Part shown: piece after piece, positions 31,358 through 40,918 of the stretch
How positions within the stretch are numbered: position 1 is the first letter of the stretch
How the letters are laid out: each line of letters opens with the position of its first letter
Origin: Clostridiales bacterium
GTDB taxonomy: Bacteria; Bacillota; Clostridia; Christensenellales; Borkfalkiaceae
Length of the DNA: 64,000 nucleotides
Reading direction: 5' to 3'
Assembly: GCA_003523255.1 (NCBI GenBank)
Contig: DPGH01000004.1
Coordinates: 385 to 64,384, forward strand
Made by a program: the position numbers and the translations under genes
Notes under the pieces: generated by a model
Database searches by the model: none
The model's input: the letters and a program-made list of their open reading frames with translations, nothing else
Told to the model about the DNA's origin: nothing

Positions 31358-34300
31358 TTATATCCCGTCGGACATCGGTCCGAATCTATCCTCGAACTCT
31401 TCTCTCGTAAGCAAAACTTTTCTCGCCTTGCTGCCCTCGTTGGCGGTTATAAAGCCCATGCGCTCCATTTTATCCACAAGTCCGCCCGCACGCCCGTAAC
31501 CTATCTGGAATCTTCTCTGAAGTTGAGAGATAGATACCGTGCCGGAGGTAACCGCAAGCCACAACGCTTTAAGGAAGAACGCGTCCACCTCTCCGCCGCT
31601 CGCGCCTTCGTCCGCGTCGGAAACGGCTTCTTCTTGTTTGGGTTTAACCGATTTTGTCAGGAATTCCGCGAGTTCGTCGTCGAAATATGCGGCGTTGTGT
31701 TCTTTGATATAGTCCACGACGCTTATAATTTCTCTGTCCGAAATCCACGCGCCCTGATACCTTTCGCACTCTGCCATAGAGCCGTTTTTATAAAGCATAT
31801 CGCCGTTGCCGAGCAATTTTTCCGCGCCGCCCTCGCTTAAAATCGTGCTGGAATCGGCGTAATTCATTACGCGGAGCGCCATACGCGACGGGAGGTTGGC
31901 TTTTATAGTGCCGGTAATAACGTCTACGGAAGGTCTTTGCGTTGCGAGAACGAGGTGTATGCCCGCCGCCCTTGCTTTTGCGGCAAGCGAGCGTATACGT
32001 ATTTCCATGTCTTTTTTGCACGTTTCCATAAGGTCTGCAAGTTCGTCCACAACTACGACTATACGCGGTATTTTGGGCACGGTATCGCTCGCTATGCGTT
32101 CGTTATACGCTTCTATATCGCTTATACCGCCGTACTTACGGAACTCTTCGTAACGACGTTCCATCTCGTTATACAGCCAAAGCAACGCCGCCACCGCTTT
32201 TTGGGGTTCCGTTATGATTTCGTCTATCATAAGGTGCGGTATGTGCTCGTAATTAGAAAATCCCACCCTTTTCGGGTCGATGAGTATAAGTCTTAACTCC
32301 TCGGGACTGTAGCGCATAATAAGGCTGACGATCATAACGTTAAGCGCAACGCTTTTGCCCGAACCGGTCGCACCCGCTACGAGTAAGTGCGGGGCTTTTG
32401 CAAGGTTGTCCGTAATTGCGTTACCCACTATGTCCTTACCTATGGCGAAAGTAAGCGCGCCCGGTTTAACCGGTTTTGAAGCCGCGCCCTCTAACACTTC
32501 GCGAAGTCCTACCGTGATTTTGGTTTTGTTGGCGACTTCCACTCCCACAAGGTTTTTGCCGGGGATAGGAGCCTCTATACGTACGCCGCTTTTAGAGGAA
32601 AGTCTCATTCTCAAATCGTCGTCGTAACTTAAAACCTTTCTCACCGTTACGCCTGCGGGCATCATGACTTCGTATCTCGTTACGGTGGGACCCTGTACGT
32701 AACTTTGCGGTTCTGCGTTTATATGAAAGTCCGCAAGGGTCTGTTTAATTATTTCCATACGCGTCTGATGGTCTTCGGGCGGCGCCGAAACGCTTGCCGC
32801 GTAATTTTCAAGCAAATCTATAGGCGGACGGAAGTATTTGCGGTTAATCGGTGGCTTGGGTTTTTCGGGCTTTTCCTCTTTTTCGGTTTCGCTCGTCAAA
32901 GACTTTGCGTTCTCGTCGCCGGGCGTGCCGAAAACTCTGCTCCTTCCGTTGCCGTCGGCAGCCACTCTGCTCGTAAACGCGGCGGAAGCGCGCTCGGTTC
33001 TTTCCCTATCGCTTTCGCCCACGGCTTCGTCTTTCGCTTCCGTAACCCGACTTTCGAATAGTCCGCTCCTCGCGCCGCTTTCTATAACGTTGGAACGCGG
33101 CAGTTCGTCCGCGTTACCGTCGCCCGCGGGCGTTACGGATTCTTCTCCGCGGTTCGTAATTTCTCTCTCGCCGAAAAGTTCGCTCCTTACGCCGCGTTCG
33201 CGTCTGCCGGTAAAGTCGTTCTCTTCGGTATTTATATTATTTTCGCTCGGTCTTTCGCGCGGGGCGTCGAAAATCTCGCCGCGCGACCTTATGCTCTCCG
33301 TTCCGCCTGCAAAAGTTTGCGGCGCGGTGCGAGCATTCTCCGCCCTCTCCGACACGTTAGACGAGTCGCCGACAGAATTTTTTTGTACAGGCGCTTCGGT
33401 TGCGTTTTCTACGTTTGCAACCTTATCGTCAGATATACCCGTATATCTGTCCGAAAAACTTTGCGCGCGCGATTTCGCGTCGCCGCCGCGCCCGCCGTCG
33501 TGCTCGTAAAAAGGAATTTCGGGCGAAACGCGTTTTTGACTTTCCGCAGAAGCGGTAAGCGAACCCGTCGCGTCGCCCATAGGCGCGGCAGGTTTAACGT
33601 AGTCCGAAACTTTTATACCGCGGTTTTCGTTAGGTCTGTTATAACCGCCCGTAACGCTGTCTCCGCCGAGATTTATCGTTGCGGGGGTTTTTATATAATC
33701 GATTTTCTTTTTAAGTTCTTCGTTGCTGTGCTCCGAATAACTTTCGGTAACGCCGAGTTTAAGCCCGCCCGCCGTTTTGTCGCTCATAATCTTAATGGGC
33801 TCGTCCTCGCCTTTTGCCATTTCGCGTTTGGTCTTAAACGAAAAGTCGCCTGCGTTGTTTACGAAAAGCCTTTGCGCGGGTTTACGCTCCGCGGTAAAAA
33901 ACGCATCGTCCGCAGGATATTCTTTCTCGCCGGAAATTTCTATATCGCCGAAGTCCTCTTGCTCTTCTTGCACGTAAGAACTGTTAAAACTCTGTTTTTT
34001 AGGAGTTTTGCCTGAGCGAAGCGGTAAAAAGTTTTTAACGAGGAAATACACGCACGCGACAAGTCCTAACCCTATTATCACGTAGGAGCCGACGTCAGAT
34101 AAAAGCGCGAGAAACGGATAAACGATTATAGCCGCAAGCGCGCCGCCCGCGGTAGAGCCGTTAAGTCCGTTTTCCGCCGCGAGATAAGAAGCCTCTATAT
34201 ACTCGCCGTACGTTCTGCCGCCTTTGGGCAAAGAAATAACCTGCAAAAGCATAGCGAGAACGACCGCCGTAATCGTTACGATAAGTTTGGTTTTTCCGCT

Positions 34301-34546
34301 TACGCGAGTTTTTTTACCGGTAACGAGCAGAATGCCCATAAATATCGCAAATACGGTAATCGGGAACGCAAAATACCCGAATACGCCGAATAAAAACGAA
34401 TTTATCCAACTGCCGGGCGTATAAAAAACCGCGTCCCTCGTTATAAGGCATACCAAACAAAGGGTAGCGAAAAGCACCGTTACCACACCGAATGTTTCTT
34501 TGGTAAAAACCGATTGTTTCGTTTCGTTCTTATCTTTTTCTTCCAC
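31358..34546 (-). CDS. ftsK: DNA translocase FtsK/SpoIIIE
   Basis: 1062 residues. Four predicted N-terminal membrane helices (within about 20-165), a long low-complexity Ser/Glu/Arg linker (about 190-555), then the motor: Walker A LLVAGATGSGKSVALN, Walker B IVVVVDELADLMET, LATQRPSVDVITGTIKANLP. A C-terminal winged-helix gamma domain follows (SISQLQRRFQIGYGRAGGLV). It segregates chromosomes at the division septum or into the forespore. The linker is unusually long for a Bacillota SpoIIIE (about 790 residues) and is nearer to E. coli FtsK. The start codon is GTG at 34546, since no ATG precedes the conserved region; SD GGGAG lies rather far away. First gene of its operon. Confidence 0.95.
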   Translation of the reverse strand: MEEKDKNETKQSVFTKETFGVVTVLFATLCLVCLITRDAVFYTPGSWINSFLFGVFGYFAFPITVFAIFMGILLVTGKKTRVSGKTKLIVTITAVVLAMLLQVISLPKGGRTYGEYIEASYLAAENGLNGSTAGGALAAIIVYPFLALLSDVGSYVIIGLGLVACVYFLVKNFLPLRSGKTPKKQSFNSSYVQEEQEDFGDIEISGEKEYPADDAFFTAERKPAQRLFVNNAGDFSFKTKREMAKGEDEPIKIMSDKTAGGLKLGVTESYSEHSNEELKKKIDYIKTPATINLGGDSVTGGYNRPNENRGIKVSDYVKPAAPMGDATGSLTASAESQKRVSPEIPFYEHDGGRGGDAKSRAQSFSDRYTGISDDKVANVENATEAPVQKNSVGDSSNVSERAENARTAPQTFAGGTESIRSRGEIFDAPRERPSENNINTEENDFTGRRERGVRSELFGEREITNRGEESVTPAGDGNADELPRSNVIESGARSGLFESRVTEAKDEAVGESDRERTERASAAFTSRVAADGNGRSRVFGTPGDENAKSLTSETEKEEKPEKPKPPINRKYFRPPIDLLENYAASVSAPPEDHQTRMEIIKQTLADFHINAEPQSYVQGPTVTRYEVMMPAGVTVRKVLSYDDDLRMRLSSKSGVRIEAPIPGKNLVGVEVANKTKITVGLREVLEGAASKPVKPGALTFAIGKDIVGNAITDNLAKAPHLLVAGATGSGKSVALNVMIVSLIMRYSPEELRLILIDPKRVGFSNYEHIPHLMIDEIITEPQKAVAALLWLYNEMERRYEEFRKYGGISDIEAYNERIASDTVPKIPRIVVVVDELADLMETCKKDMEIRIRSLAAKARAAGIHLVLATQRPSVDVITGTIKANLPSRMALRVMNYADSSTILSEGGAEKLLGNGDMLYKNGSMAECERYQGAWISDREIISVVDYIKEHNAAYFDDELAEFLTKSVKPKQEEAVSDADEGASGGEVDAFFLKALWLAVTSGTVSISQLQRRFQIGYGRAGGLVDKMERMGFITANEGSKARKVLLTREEFEDRFGPMSDGI

Positions 34547-34585
34547 GCTTAACTAAACGCTCCCACGATAAATACTTACTTATGA

Positions 34586-34614
34586 ATTATATCAAAAACC
34601 GAACTCGTTTACAA
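34586..34614 (-). promoter_or_regulatory. Sigma-A promoter of the ftsK-recA operon
   Basis: Minus strand TTGTAA (34614-34609), 17-bp spacer, TATAAT (34591-34586). Confidence 0.7.
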
Positions 34615-34680
34615 TGCTTTGCGCCGTTTTTTTAAAATATTTTTTTAAATATATTATTAACGCGCGCGAAAAAGAAAAAC

Positions 34681-34708
34681 GGGCGCAAACCTTTTTCGGT
34701 TCGCGCCC
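34681..34708 (-). terminator. Terminator of the dgt-to-zinc-ribbon operon
   Basis: 11-bp stem with one mismatch, GGGCGCAAACC (34681-34691) with GGTTCGCGCCC (34698-34708). On the minus strand it is followed by GTTTTTCTTTTT. It lies about 50 bp after the zinc-ribbon gene stop. Confidence 0.8.
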
Positions 34709-34757
34709 GCGCTTTTTTTGCTTCGACATTTATAAAAAACGTATTTTTCAAATCGAA

Positions 34758-35453
34758 TTATTGTTTTTTATAAATAATTCTTCCGCACTCGTGCTCTATT
34801 ATCTCTCCGTTTTTAAGGCGGCTCAGTTCCGCCATGGAAAGTTCCATATTGCACGCGCCGCAAACGTTGCCGGTTACCTCGTAAACTATCGGATACATTT
34901 TACCCGCGCGTTTTTTAAGGTATTTTTCCATGAGTTCGGGCTCGACTTTCTTTTTAAGTTCGTTGAGTTTTGCCTCCGCCTCGGCTTTTTTATCGGCAAG
35001 CGAGGCTTTAAGTTCGTTATACTTTTTGCCGTTTTCGTTATACTGCGTCTGCGCGGCTTTGGTGGTGTTTTTTATGGTTACGTACTCTTTCATCACACTC
35101 TGAATTTCCGCGCTTAAATTTTTCGCCGCGGAAGAAAGACTTTTCGTTTTCGCGATGAGTTCTTCGGCTTTTTTGATAAGGTACGCCGCCTCGTTTTCAC
35201 CCGAAACGCTTTCGAGCGCGGTGGCGATTTCGCCCTGCTGGTCACCGAGTTTTTTAAGATCGTCAAGTGTCTTTTCGTACTCGGCGGCAAGCGACGCCGC
35301 GCGGGTATCGAGTTTATTCACGTTGTCTTCTACACCGTCGAGATACTTTTTCGCGCTGACCGCTTTTTTTCTTTCTTCGCTGCCGGACAGCGTGTTTTCA
35401 ATCGCTTTAAGTTCCGCGTCGGCAGTCTGATAATTGATTAAATCCTGTATCAT
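34758..35453 (-). CDS. Coiled-coil protein with C-terminal C4-type zinc ribbon
   Basis: 231 residues. Residues about 10-175 are highly charged heptad-like sequence predicted as coiled coil. The C-terminal 45 residues form the zinc-ribbon domain found in the zf-RING_7/COG1579 family: NVCGACNMELS then IEHECGRIIYKK. The second knuckle is normally C-x2-CGR; here it is H-x-C, with His replacing a Cys. COG1579 proteins often lie beside NIF3-family genes, as here (34 bp downstream of it), but their role is not established. SD AAAGGAGAA. Confidence 0.8.
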   Translation of the reverse strand: MIQDLINYQTADAELKAIENTLSGSEERKKAVSAKKYLDGVEDNVNKLDTRAASLAAEYEKTLDDLKKLGDQQGEIATALESVSGENEAAYLIKKAEELIAKTKSLSSAAKNLSAEIQSVMKEYVTIKNTTKAAQTQYNENGKKYNELKASLADKKAEAEAKLNELKKKVEPELMEKYLKKRAGKMYPIVYEVTGNVCGACNMELSMAELSRLKNGEIIEHECGRIIYKKQ

Positions 35454-35486
35454 ATTCAGTTCTCCTTTAACTGGATTTTTGCTTGA

Positions 35487-36287
35487 TTAAATAAATCTGT
35501 CGTCGGTAAACATAACCGTTTCCGCTTTTCCGTTAAGTTTTACGCTTACGTTATCGAAAAATTTCTTAAACCCGTAATTTTCAGTGGCGTAATGCGTAAA
35601 CAATACTATCGCGTATCCGCTTTCGACGAATTCCCTTATCAAATGGTGTGGCATATCGGCGGTAATTATAACGTCCGCGTTTATGCCGCCGTTTTTATAA
35701 ATCTCTTCCGCATATCCCGCGCCCGCGCCGCAAAAACTCGCCGCGCGTTTTATTTCCATATACGGGCTGCCGTACACGAAAGCCCTTTTCGCTCCGAGTT
35801 CGACTTTAGCGGCTTTTACGAAATCGGTAAGAACCGTGCGTTCCGTTTCAAACTCTCTGCCATAACCCGCGCCGGCAAAGGTAAGCGGAGAAAAAATTTT
35901 AACCTCTTTTTCGTCCGCGCCGAGCGCAGTCGCAAGCGAAGCGTCCGTTCCGCCCGCCGCCGTATCGAGATTGAGATGCGCCGAAATCACGCTTAACCCG
36001 CCTGTTGCCGCGGCAATGACGGGAGCGGAAGTCGGATCGGAAGCGCACAGGCTTTTGGTCGGATTGTAAATTGCGGGGTGGTGTGTTACCACGGCGCCCG
36101 CGCCTTGTCTTTTTGCGCGGCGAACCGCCGCAAGCGAAAGGTCTAACGAGAACAAAACCTTTTTGAACTCTTTGCCCGTATCGAGTATCACGCCGCTGTT
36201 ATCGTAACCGCCCGCGGCGACTATTTCCTTGCTGTATTTGAACGGCGCGAGTTCGTCTATTACGTCGTATAATTCTTTAATTAACAT
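35487..36287 (-). CDS. NIF3-like protein (DUF34, YqfO family)
   Basis: 266 residues. Dinuclear-metal motifs are present: VVTHHPAIYNPTKSL, SAHLNLDTAAGGTDASLA, and near the C-terminus HYATENYG. It lacks the inserted PII-like domain of Bacillus YqfO (373 residues). Annotated in databases as GTP cyclohydrolase I type 2, though the true function is debated. It follows trmK with an 11-bp overlap, a widespread pairing in Bacillota. The visible GAGAGYAEEIYKNGGINAD stretch is the family's central Rossmann-like part. Confidence 0.9.
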   Translation of the reverse strand: MLIKELYDVIDELAPFKYSKEIVAAGGYDNSGVILDTGKEFKKVLFSLDLSLAAVRRAKRQGAGAVVTHHPAIYNPTKSLCASDPTSAPVIAAATGGLSVISAHLNLDTAAGGTDASLATALGADEKEVKIFSPLTFAGAGYGREFETERTVLTDFVKAAKVELGAKRAFVYGSPYMEIKRAASFCGAGAGYAEEIYKNGGINADVIITADMPHHLIREFVESGYAIVLFTHYATENYGFKKFFDNVSVKLNGKAETVMFTDDRFI

Positions 36288-36927
36288 ATTTTCTCCATCT
36301 TTTCGCCTCGGCGAAAAGTTCTTTTTTCGTTTCTTCTTTTACGTTTTGGTTTTGCGCCGCTTTTTCGAGCGACTCGGCGATTTTTTTCGCCTTTTCCTTA
36401 AAATCGGGGTTATCCCCTTTTACGTTGTCCTTACCGAAATAAATTTCTTCCTCGGTATACTCATCGTTTCCGCGGACAAAAAGCATAAGGTCGTAAAACT
36501 TGCCGCCTGCTTTAAACGTGCCGTCCTTAACCGCCTTATACCCTTCGTTTTTCGCGTACGCTCTGACCTTGTCGGAGTTTTTCATGGGCTGAAGGCAAAG
36601 TTTTTCAGGCAAAGTTTTCGCCGCGGAAAGTATGTTTATAATCTCTTCTCCGCCCATGCCCGCAATCAACGCAAGGTCTGCGTTTTCGCTTTCAAGCCCG
36701 CAAAACCCGTCGGTAACGTAACCTTTCGCTTTGCCCGAATTAACGAACTTTGTCAAAAGTTTTTCCGCCTTGGATAAACACGCCGCCGAAACGTCGGTAA
36801 ACACCGCCCTTTCGCACTTGCCCGTTTTTAACATTGCGAGGGAAACGTAACCGTGGTCGCAACCTACGTCGATAAACGTTTTACAACTCGGCAAAACCGA
36901 AAAAATTTTATCAAGCCGCTCGGTCAT
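36277..36927 (-). CDS. trmK: tRNA (adenine22-N1)-methyltransferase TrmK
   Basis: 216-residue class I SAM methyltransferase that makes m1A22 in tRNA. SAM loop FIDVGCDHGYVSLAML, motif IV AGMGGEEII, LQPMKNSDKVR (the family's LQP block), and a C-terminal helical coil rich in Lys/Glu. The ATG shares one base with the rpoD stop (TGATG), so translation is coupled. The rpoD-trmK-NIF3 order is the standard Bacillota arrangement. Confidence 0.93.
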   Translation of the reverse strand: MTERLDKIFSVLPSCKTFIDVGCDHGYVSLAMLKTGKCERAVFTDVSAACLSKAEKLLTKFVNSGKAKGYVTDGFCGLESENADLALIAGMGGEEIINILSAAKTLPEKLCLQPMKNSDKVRAYAKNEGYKAVKDGTFKAGGKFYDLMLFVRGNDEYTEEEIYFGKDNVKGDNPDFKEKAKKIAESLEKAAQNQNVKEETKKELFAEAKRWRKYVN

Positions 36928-38018
36928 CAGTCGAGAAAATCTTTAAGCCTTTTAGAACGGCTGGGATGACGGAGTTTTCTGAGCGCCTTTGCCTCTATCT
37001 GTCTTATTCTTTCTCTCGTAACGTTAAATTCTTTACCGACTTCTTCGAGCGTTCTCGGTCTGCCGTCGTCTAAACCGTAGCGGAGCCTTAAAACTTTTTC
37101 CTCTCGCGGAGTGAGCGTGTCGAGCACGCCTAAAAGTTGCTCTTTAAGCATGGTAACCGAAACGGAATCCGTCGGCGCGGTGGACTGCTCGTCCTCGATG
37201 AAATCGGAAAGATGGCTGTCCTCTTCCTCGCCGATAGGCGTTTCGAGAGAAACGGGGTCCTGCGCGATTTTTTGTATTTCACGCACGCGCTCTTCGCTTA
37301 TTTCCATTTCTTTCGCGATTTCTTCCGGGGTGGGTTCTCTGCCGAGTTCCTGCAAAAGTCTGCGCGAGATACGCACGAGTTTGTTTATCGTTTCAACCAT
37401 ATGCACGGGGATACGGATAGTCCTTGCCTGGTCGGCGATGGCGCGCGTTATGGCTTGACGTATCCACCATGTGGCGTACGTCGAAAATTTAAATCCTTTT
37501 TGGTAATCGAACTTTTCAACCGCCTTCATAAGTCCGAGGTTACCCTCTTGTATAAGGTCGAGAAAATGCATTCCGCGCCCCATATACCTTTTCGCGATAG
37601 AAACGACGAGCCTTAAATTCGCTTCGGAAAGCAGCCTTTTCGCGTCTTCGTCGCCGTCCATCATCCTTTTGGCGAGTTCCGTTTCCTCCGCGGGCGACAA
37701 AAGCGGTACCTTACCTATATCTTTAAGGTACATTTTGACGGGGTCGTCCATGCTGACTTCTTTTAAAAGTTGGTCGTAAAGATCTTTATCCCTCGCAAAC
37801 TCGTCGATGACCTGAATATTCTCCGCTTCCAACTCTTTGTAAATCTCTTCGAGTTCTTCGGGAGAAGCCTCGTGCTTTTCGAGTTTGTCAAAAAGTCTGT
37901 TAGTGGTAATGCTGCCGCTTTTTTTGCATTCGACGACGATGTCCGAAACGAGCGTTTTAAGGTCGTCGGGCAATACCGTTTTTTCTTCCGCCGCAGGCGC
38001 GGCGACGCGTTCTTCCAT
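36927..38018 (-). CDS. rpoD: Primary sigma factor SigA/RpoD
   Basis: 363 residues. Region 1.1 is short and acidic, region 1.2 reads [20 protein letters not shown], and region 2 runs from [20 protein letters not shown] to [20 protein letters not shown] (the -10 recognition helix). Region 3 contains [11 protein letters not shown]. Region 4.2 with [20 protein letters not shown] is the -35 reader. The perfect helices agree with the TTGACA/TATAAT promoters found across the window. Follows dnaG by 30 bp, with SD GCAGGAGGAAA. Confidence 0.98.
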   Translation of the reverse strand: MEERVAAPAAEEKTVLPDDLKTLVSDIVVECKKSGSITTNRLFDKLEKHEASPEELEEIYKELEAENIQVIDEFARDKDLYDQLLKEVSMDDPVKMYLKDIGKVPLLSPAEETELAKRMMDGDEDAKRLLSEANLRLVVSIAKRYMGRGMHFLDLIQEGNLGLMKAVEKFDYQKGFKFSTYATWWIRQAITRAIADQARTIRIPVHMVETINKLVRISRRLLQELGREPTPEEIAKEMEISEERVREIQKIAQDPVSLETPIGEEEDSHLSDFIEDEQSTAPTDSVSVTMLKEQLLGVLDTLTPREEKVLRLRYGLDDGRPRTLEEVGKEFNVTRERIRQIEAKALRKLRHPSRSKRLKDFLD

Positions 38019-38048
38019 TTTATTTCCTCCTGCCCCGAAAGGGCTTTG

Positions 38049-39833
38049 TTACTGTAACTTGTTTTTTTCTTTCATTAAAAGGTCTATCGCTTTTACCGTT
38101 TCGAGCCGCAAGCCCGCGTCCGTTTCCGCGGCGAACCTTTGTTCCAGCGCGGCGATTTTTCGGTTAATCGAAGCCGTCTTTATGGTTTTAAGACAGTCCG
38201 CAAAATAGGTAGCCCCGTCGAACTGACCCGTAAAACCCGTTTCCATACCCGCAATGCGAGAGAGTTCTTCGTGGTCGTCGAGTTCTTCGTATAAGTCCGA
38301 AAAGACGGGTTTTTCTCCCGCGGCTTGCCTTTCGGCGATGTATCTTGCCATCTCCGCATGAGCGGGCACGGTAAACTCCGCTTCTCTTACGTCCGTTTCG
38401 GCGGCGTAAGGCTTATCGAACAAATAAGCCGAAAGCACGTAACGCTCGGCAACGACGACCTTATCGCCTGCATCGTCGCCGAATGCGGGCGCGGTAAATT
38501 TTTTCTCGCTTTCTCCTGAATCCGGAAGGCTGTAAAGTTCGCGCCGCAAAGCGTCCATCGTTATACCCGAAACGTCCCTTACGGTTTTAAGCAAATCTTC
38601 TTGTTCGGCAGGCGAAGGACTTTCTTTTATGACTTTAATGGAGTTAGAAACGTACTTTCTTCTGCCGTCGGCGGTTTTTACGTCGAAAGTTTTTTTGATA
38701 ATATCGAGCTTAAAATCTATAAGCGGCATCGCTTCCGCAATTATTTCGCGGTACTTGTCCGCGCCGAATTTTTTAACCACGTCGTCGGGATCTAAGCCGT
38801 CGGGCATAGCAGCTACTTTAACGTCAATCCCTTCTTCTTTAAGAATTTCAAGCCCTCTGACCGACGCCTTTTGCCCCGCAAAATCTCCGTCGTAACTGAT
38901 TACCACTTTATCGGTATATCTTTTAAGAATGCGAGCCTGGTCTTTCGTAAGCGCGGTACCCATACTCGCGACGACGTTTTTAACGCCGCCCTGTACGAGC
39001 GAAACCACGTCCATATGCCCTTCTACGATAATAATACAATCGAGCCCGTGTTCGTTTTTGAATTTTTTAAGATTGTTTAAATTAAACAGCGTTTTTCCTT
39101 TGGAAAACACCTGCGTTTCACGCGTGTTGACGTATTTGCCGACGCCGTCTTTTTTTTCGATTATCCTGCCGCAAAAGGCTATAACGTTTCCGAACTGGTC
39201 GATTACGGGAATTATAAGCCTGCCCGCAAGCGCGTCGTAATATGATACCGAGCCGTTCCTGTCGGACCGACCCACCGCGCCGCTGTCTACCATCTCTTCG
39301 TAAGAGTAACCTTTTGCTTTAAGGTGATTTACGAGCCCTCTGTAGTCTTTCGACGCGCCTATACCGAAAAGATTTATCGTTTCGTCGGTAAGTCCGCGTT
39401 TTAACGCGTACGCGACGTGCTCGGGGCACTCGCCCGAGTGCAGCGTTTTATAATAATACCTCGCCGCGTCTTTCAGCAAAGCGAGCAACCTTTCTCTCTT
39501 TCTTTTTTGTTCTTTTATCTTTTCGTCGTCTATGCGTTCTTCGGGCATCTGCATATGCGCGCGCTCGGCTAAAAACTTAACCGCGTCCGAAAAATCGAGC
39601 GATTCCATTTCCGATACGAAAGTTATTACGTCGCCCGACTTATGGCACCCGAAGCAATAAAAATACTGTCCGTTAGGATTTACCGAAAAAGACGGAGTTT
39701 TTTCGTGATGAAAGGGGCACACACCCCAAAAGTTCGCGCCTTTTTTTTCAAGCCGTACGTACCTCGACACGACGTCCGTTATTTCGTTTTTGTTTTTAAG
39801 TTCTTCAATGAACCTCGGCTCGAAACCTTTCAT
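38049..39833 (-). CDS. dnaG: DNA primase
   Basis: 594 residues from the chosen start. CHC2 zinc finger (CPFHHEKTPSFSVNPNGQYF then CFGCHKSGD), RNA polymerase core with TOPRIM (IIVEGHMDVVSLVQGG, VISYDGDFAGQKAS), and a C-terminal DnaB-interacting domain. The open frame extends to 39917, but the ATG at 39833 overlaps the dgt stop as TAATG and opens MKGFEPRFIEELKNKNEI as in the family, so it is preferred. Part of the macromolecular synthesis operon with rpoD. Confidence 0.96.
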   Translation of the reverse strand: MKGFEPRFIEELKNKNEITDVVSRYVRLEKKGANFWGVCPFHHEKTPSFSVNPNGQYFYCFGCHKSGDVITFVSEMESLDFSDAVKFLAERAHMQMPEERIDDEKIKEQKRKRERLLALLKDAARYYYKTLHSGECPEHVAYALKRGLTDETINLFGIGASKDYRGLVNHLKAKGYSYEEMVDSGAVGRSDRNGSVSYYDALAGRLIIPVIDQFGNVIAFCGRIIEKKDGVGKYVNTRETQVFSKGKTLFNLNNLKKFKNEHGLDCIIIVEGHMDVVSLVQGGVKNVVASMGTALTKDQARILKRYTDKVVISYDGDFAGQKASVRGLEILKEEGIDVKVAAMPDGLDPDDVVKKFGADKYREIIAEAMPLIDFKLDIIKKTFDVKTADGRRKYVSNSIKVIKESPSPAEQEDLLKTVRDVSGITMDALRRELYSLPDSGESEKKFTAPAFGDDAGDKVVVAERYVLSAYLFDKPYAAETDVREAEFTVPAHAEMARYIAERQAAGEKPVFSDLYEELDDHEELSRIAGMETGFTGQFDGATYFADCLKTIKTASINRKIAALEQRFAAETDAGLRLETVKAIDLLMKEKNKLQ

Positions 39834-40828
39834 TACACTTCCCACTTGTCGGGAACGAACAGCCCCGTAAACGTTTTTACGGCAAAACCGTCGCTCATAG
39901 ACGAAATATAGTCGCATACGACAGTGTCTATATCGTATTTTTCAAGTTCTTGGCGATTAAACTCAGGCAGATTTTCGGGCGCGCGTTTATAATAGTCATA
40001 TAGCGCGCTTATCATTCTGTCCGCTTTTTCCTCTTCTTTTTTAAGCGACTCGTCGCGGTAAACGCGCTCGAACAAAAAATCGCGGAGGGCGGAAGTCGCC
40101 GCCGCTATTTCTGGCTCCATTTCCACCTTGTTTTTACCGTCGCTTTCAAGATAAATGGCGTATATCATGCTGTTTATGCGCGCAGAAGAAGTTTCGCCGA
40201 GTTTATTTATAAGGTCTTTCGGAATATCCGAAAAAGCGATTATTCCGCTTTCGATAGCGTCGTCTATATCGTGGTTTATGTACGCTATTCTGTCGGCTAT
40301 GCTGACGGCGCGCCCCTCAAGCGTTTGCGGCGAACAACCCATTTTATGGTTTATTATGCCGTCTACCACTTCTCTGGTAAGATTAAGCCCTTTGCCGTCT
40401 CTCTCGAGATAGTCGACGACCCGCCCCGACTGAACGTTATGCTTAAACCCCGCGGGATTCAGTCTGTTCAGAATTCTTTCTCCGGAATGACCGAAAGGCG
40501 TATGCCCGAGGTCGTGCCCGAGCGCTATCGCCTCGGTTAAATCTTCGTTAAGAGAAAGGGCGCGGGCGATTGCGCGCGCCACCTGCGCCACGGTAAGCGT
40601 GTGCGTAAGGCGGGTTCTGTAATGGTCGCCTTCGGGCGAAAAAAACACTTGCGTTTTGTTTTTCAGTCTGCGGAACGCTTTGCAATGTATTATTCTGTCG
40701 CGGTCGCGCTGAAACTCCGTGCGCATGGGGCAAGGTTCTTCGTAACGGAGCCTGCCTATCGTATCGCGCGATTTTTTGGCGTACGGCGATAAAAATTTTT
40801 CTTCTATCAGCAAAGTTTTGTCTTTCAT
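39833..40828 (-). CDS. dgt: Deoxyguanosinetriphosphate triphosphohydrolase-like protein
   Basis: 331-residue HD-domain dNTPase that cleaves dNTP to nucleoside and triphosphate. Motifs: CPMRTEFQRDRDRIIHCKAF, FRRLKNKTQVF, RTRLTHTLTVAQVARAIARA (H of HD), GHDLGHTPFGHSGE (HD pair). The length fits the short Dgt-like group. First gene of the dgt-dnaG-rpoD operon, an order frequent in Clostridia. SD GGGCGGAG precedes the ATG at 40828. Confidence 0.93.
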   Translation of the reverse strand: MKDKTLLIEEKFLSPYAKKSRDTIGRLRYEEPCPMRTEFQRDRDRIIHCKAFRRLKNKTQVFFSPEGDHYRTRLTHTLTVAQVARAIARALSLNEDLTEAIALGHDLGHTPFGHSGERILNRLNPAGFKHNVQSGRVVDYLERDGKGLNLTREVVDGIINHKMGCSPQTLEGRAVSIADRIAYINHDIDDAIESGIIAFSDIPKDLINKLGETSSARINSMIYAIYLESDGKNKVEMEPEIAAATSALRDFLFERVYRDESLKKEEEKADRMISALYDYYKRAPENLPEFNRQELEKYDIDTVVCDYISSMSDGFAVKTFTGLFVPDKWEV

Positions 40829-40918
40829 CTTTCGCTCCGCCCTAAAAAAAAGTCTTTCGTTATAATAATACGCCGTAAATTTTAAAAACCCTTTTTTTGT
40901 AAAATATTTTTACGAAAT

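Noticed and set aside
38049..39917. DnaG starting at 39917
   Set aside because: The extension lies inside dgt; the TAATG junction at 39833 and the family N-terminus support the shorter form.
40898..40911. GTAAAA/TTTTAC hairpin after uvrA as terminator
   Set aside because: Very weak AT stem with no following T-tract on the needed strand.
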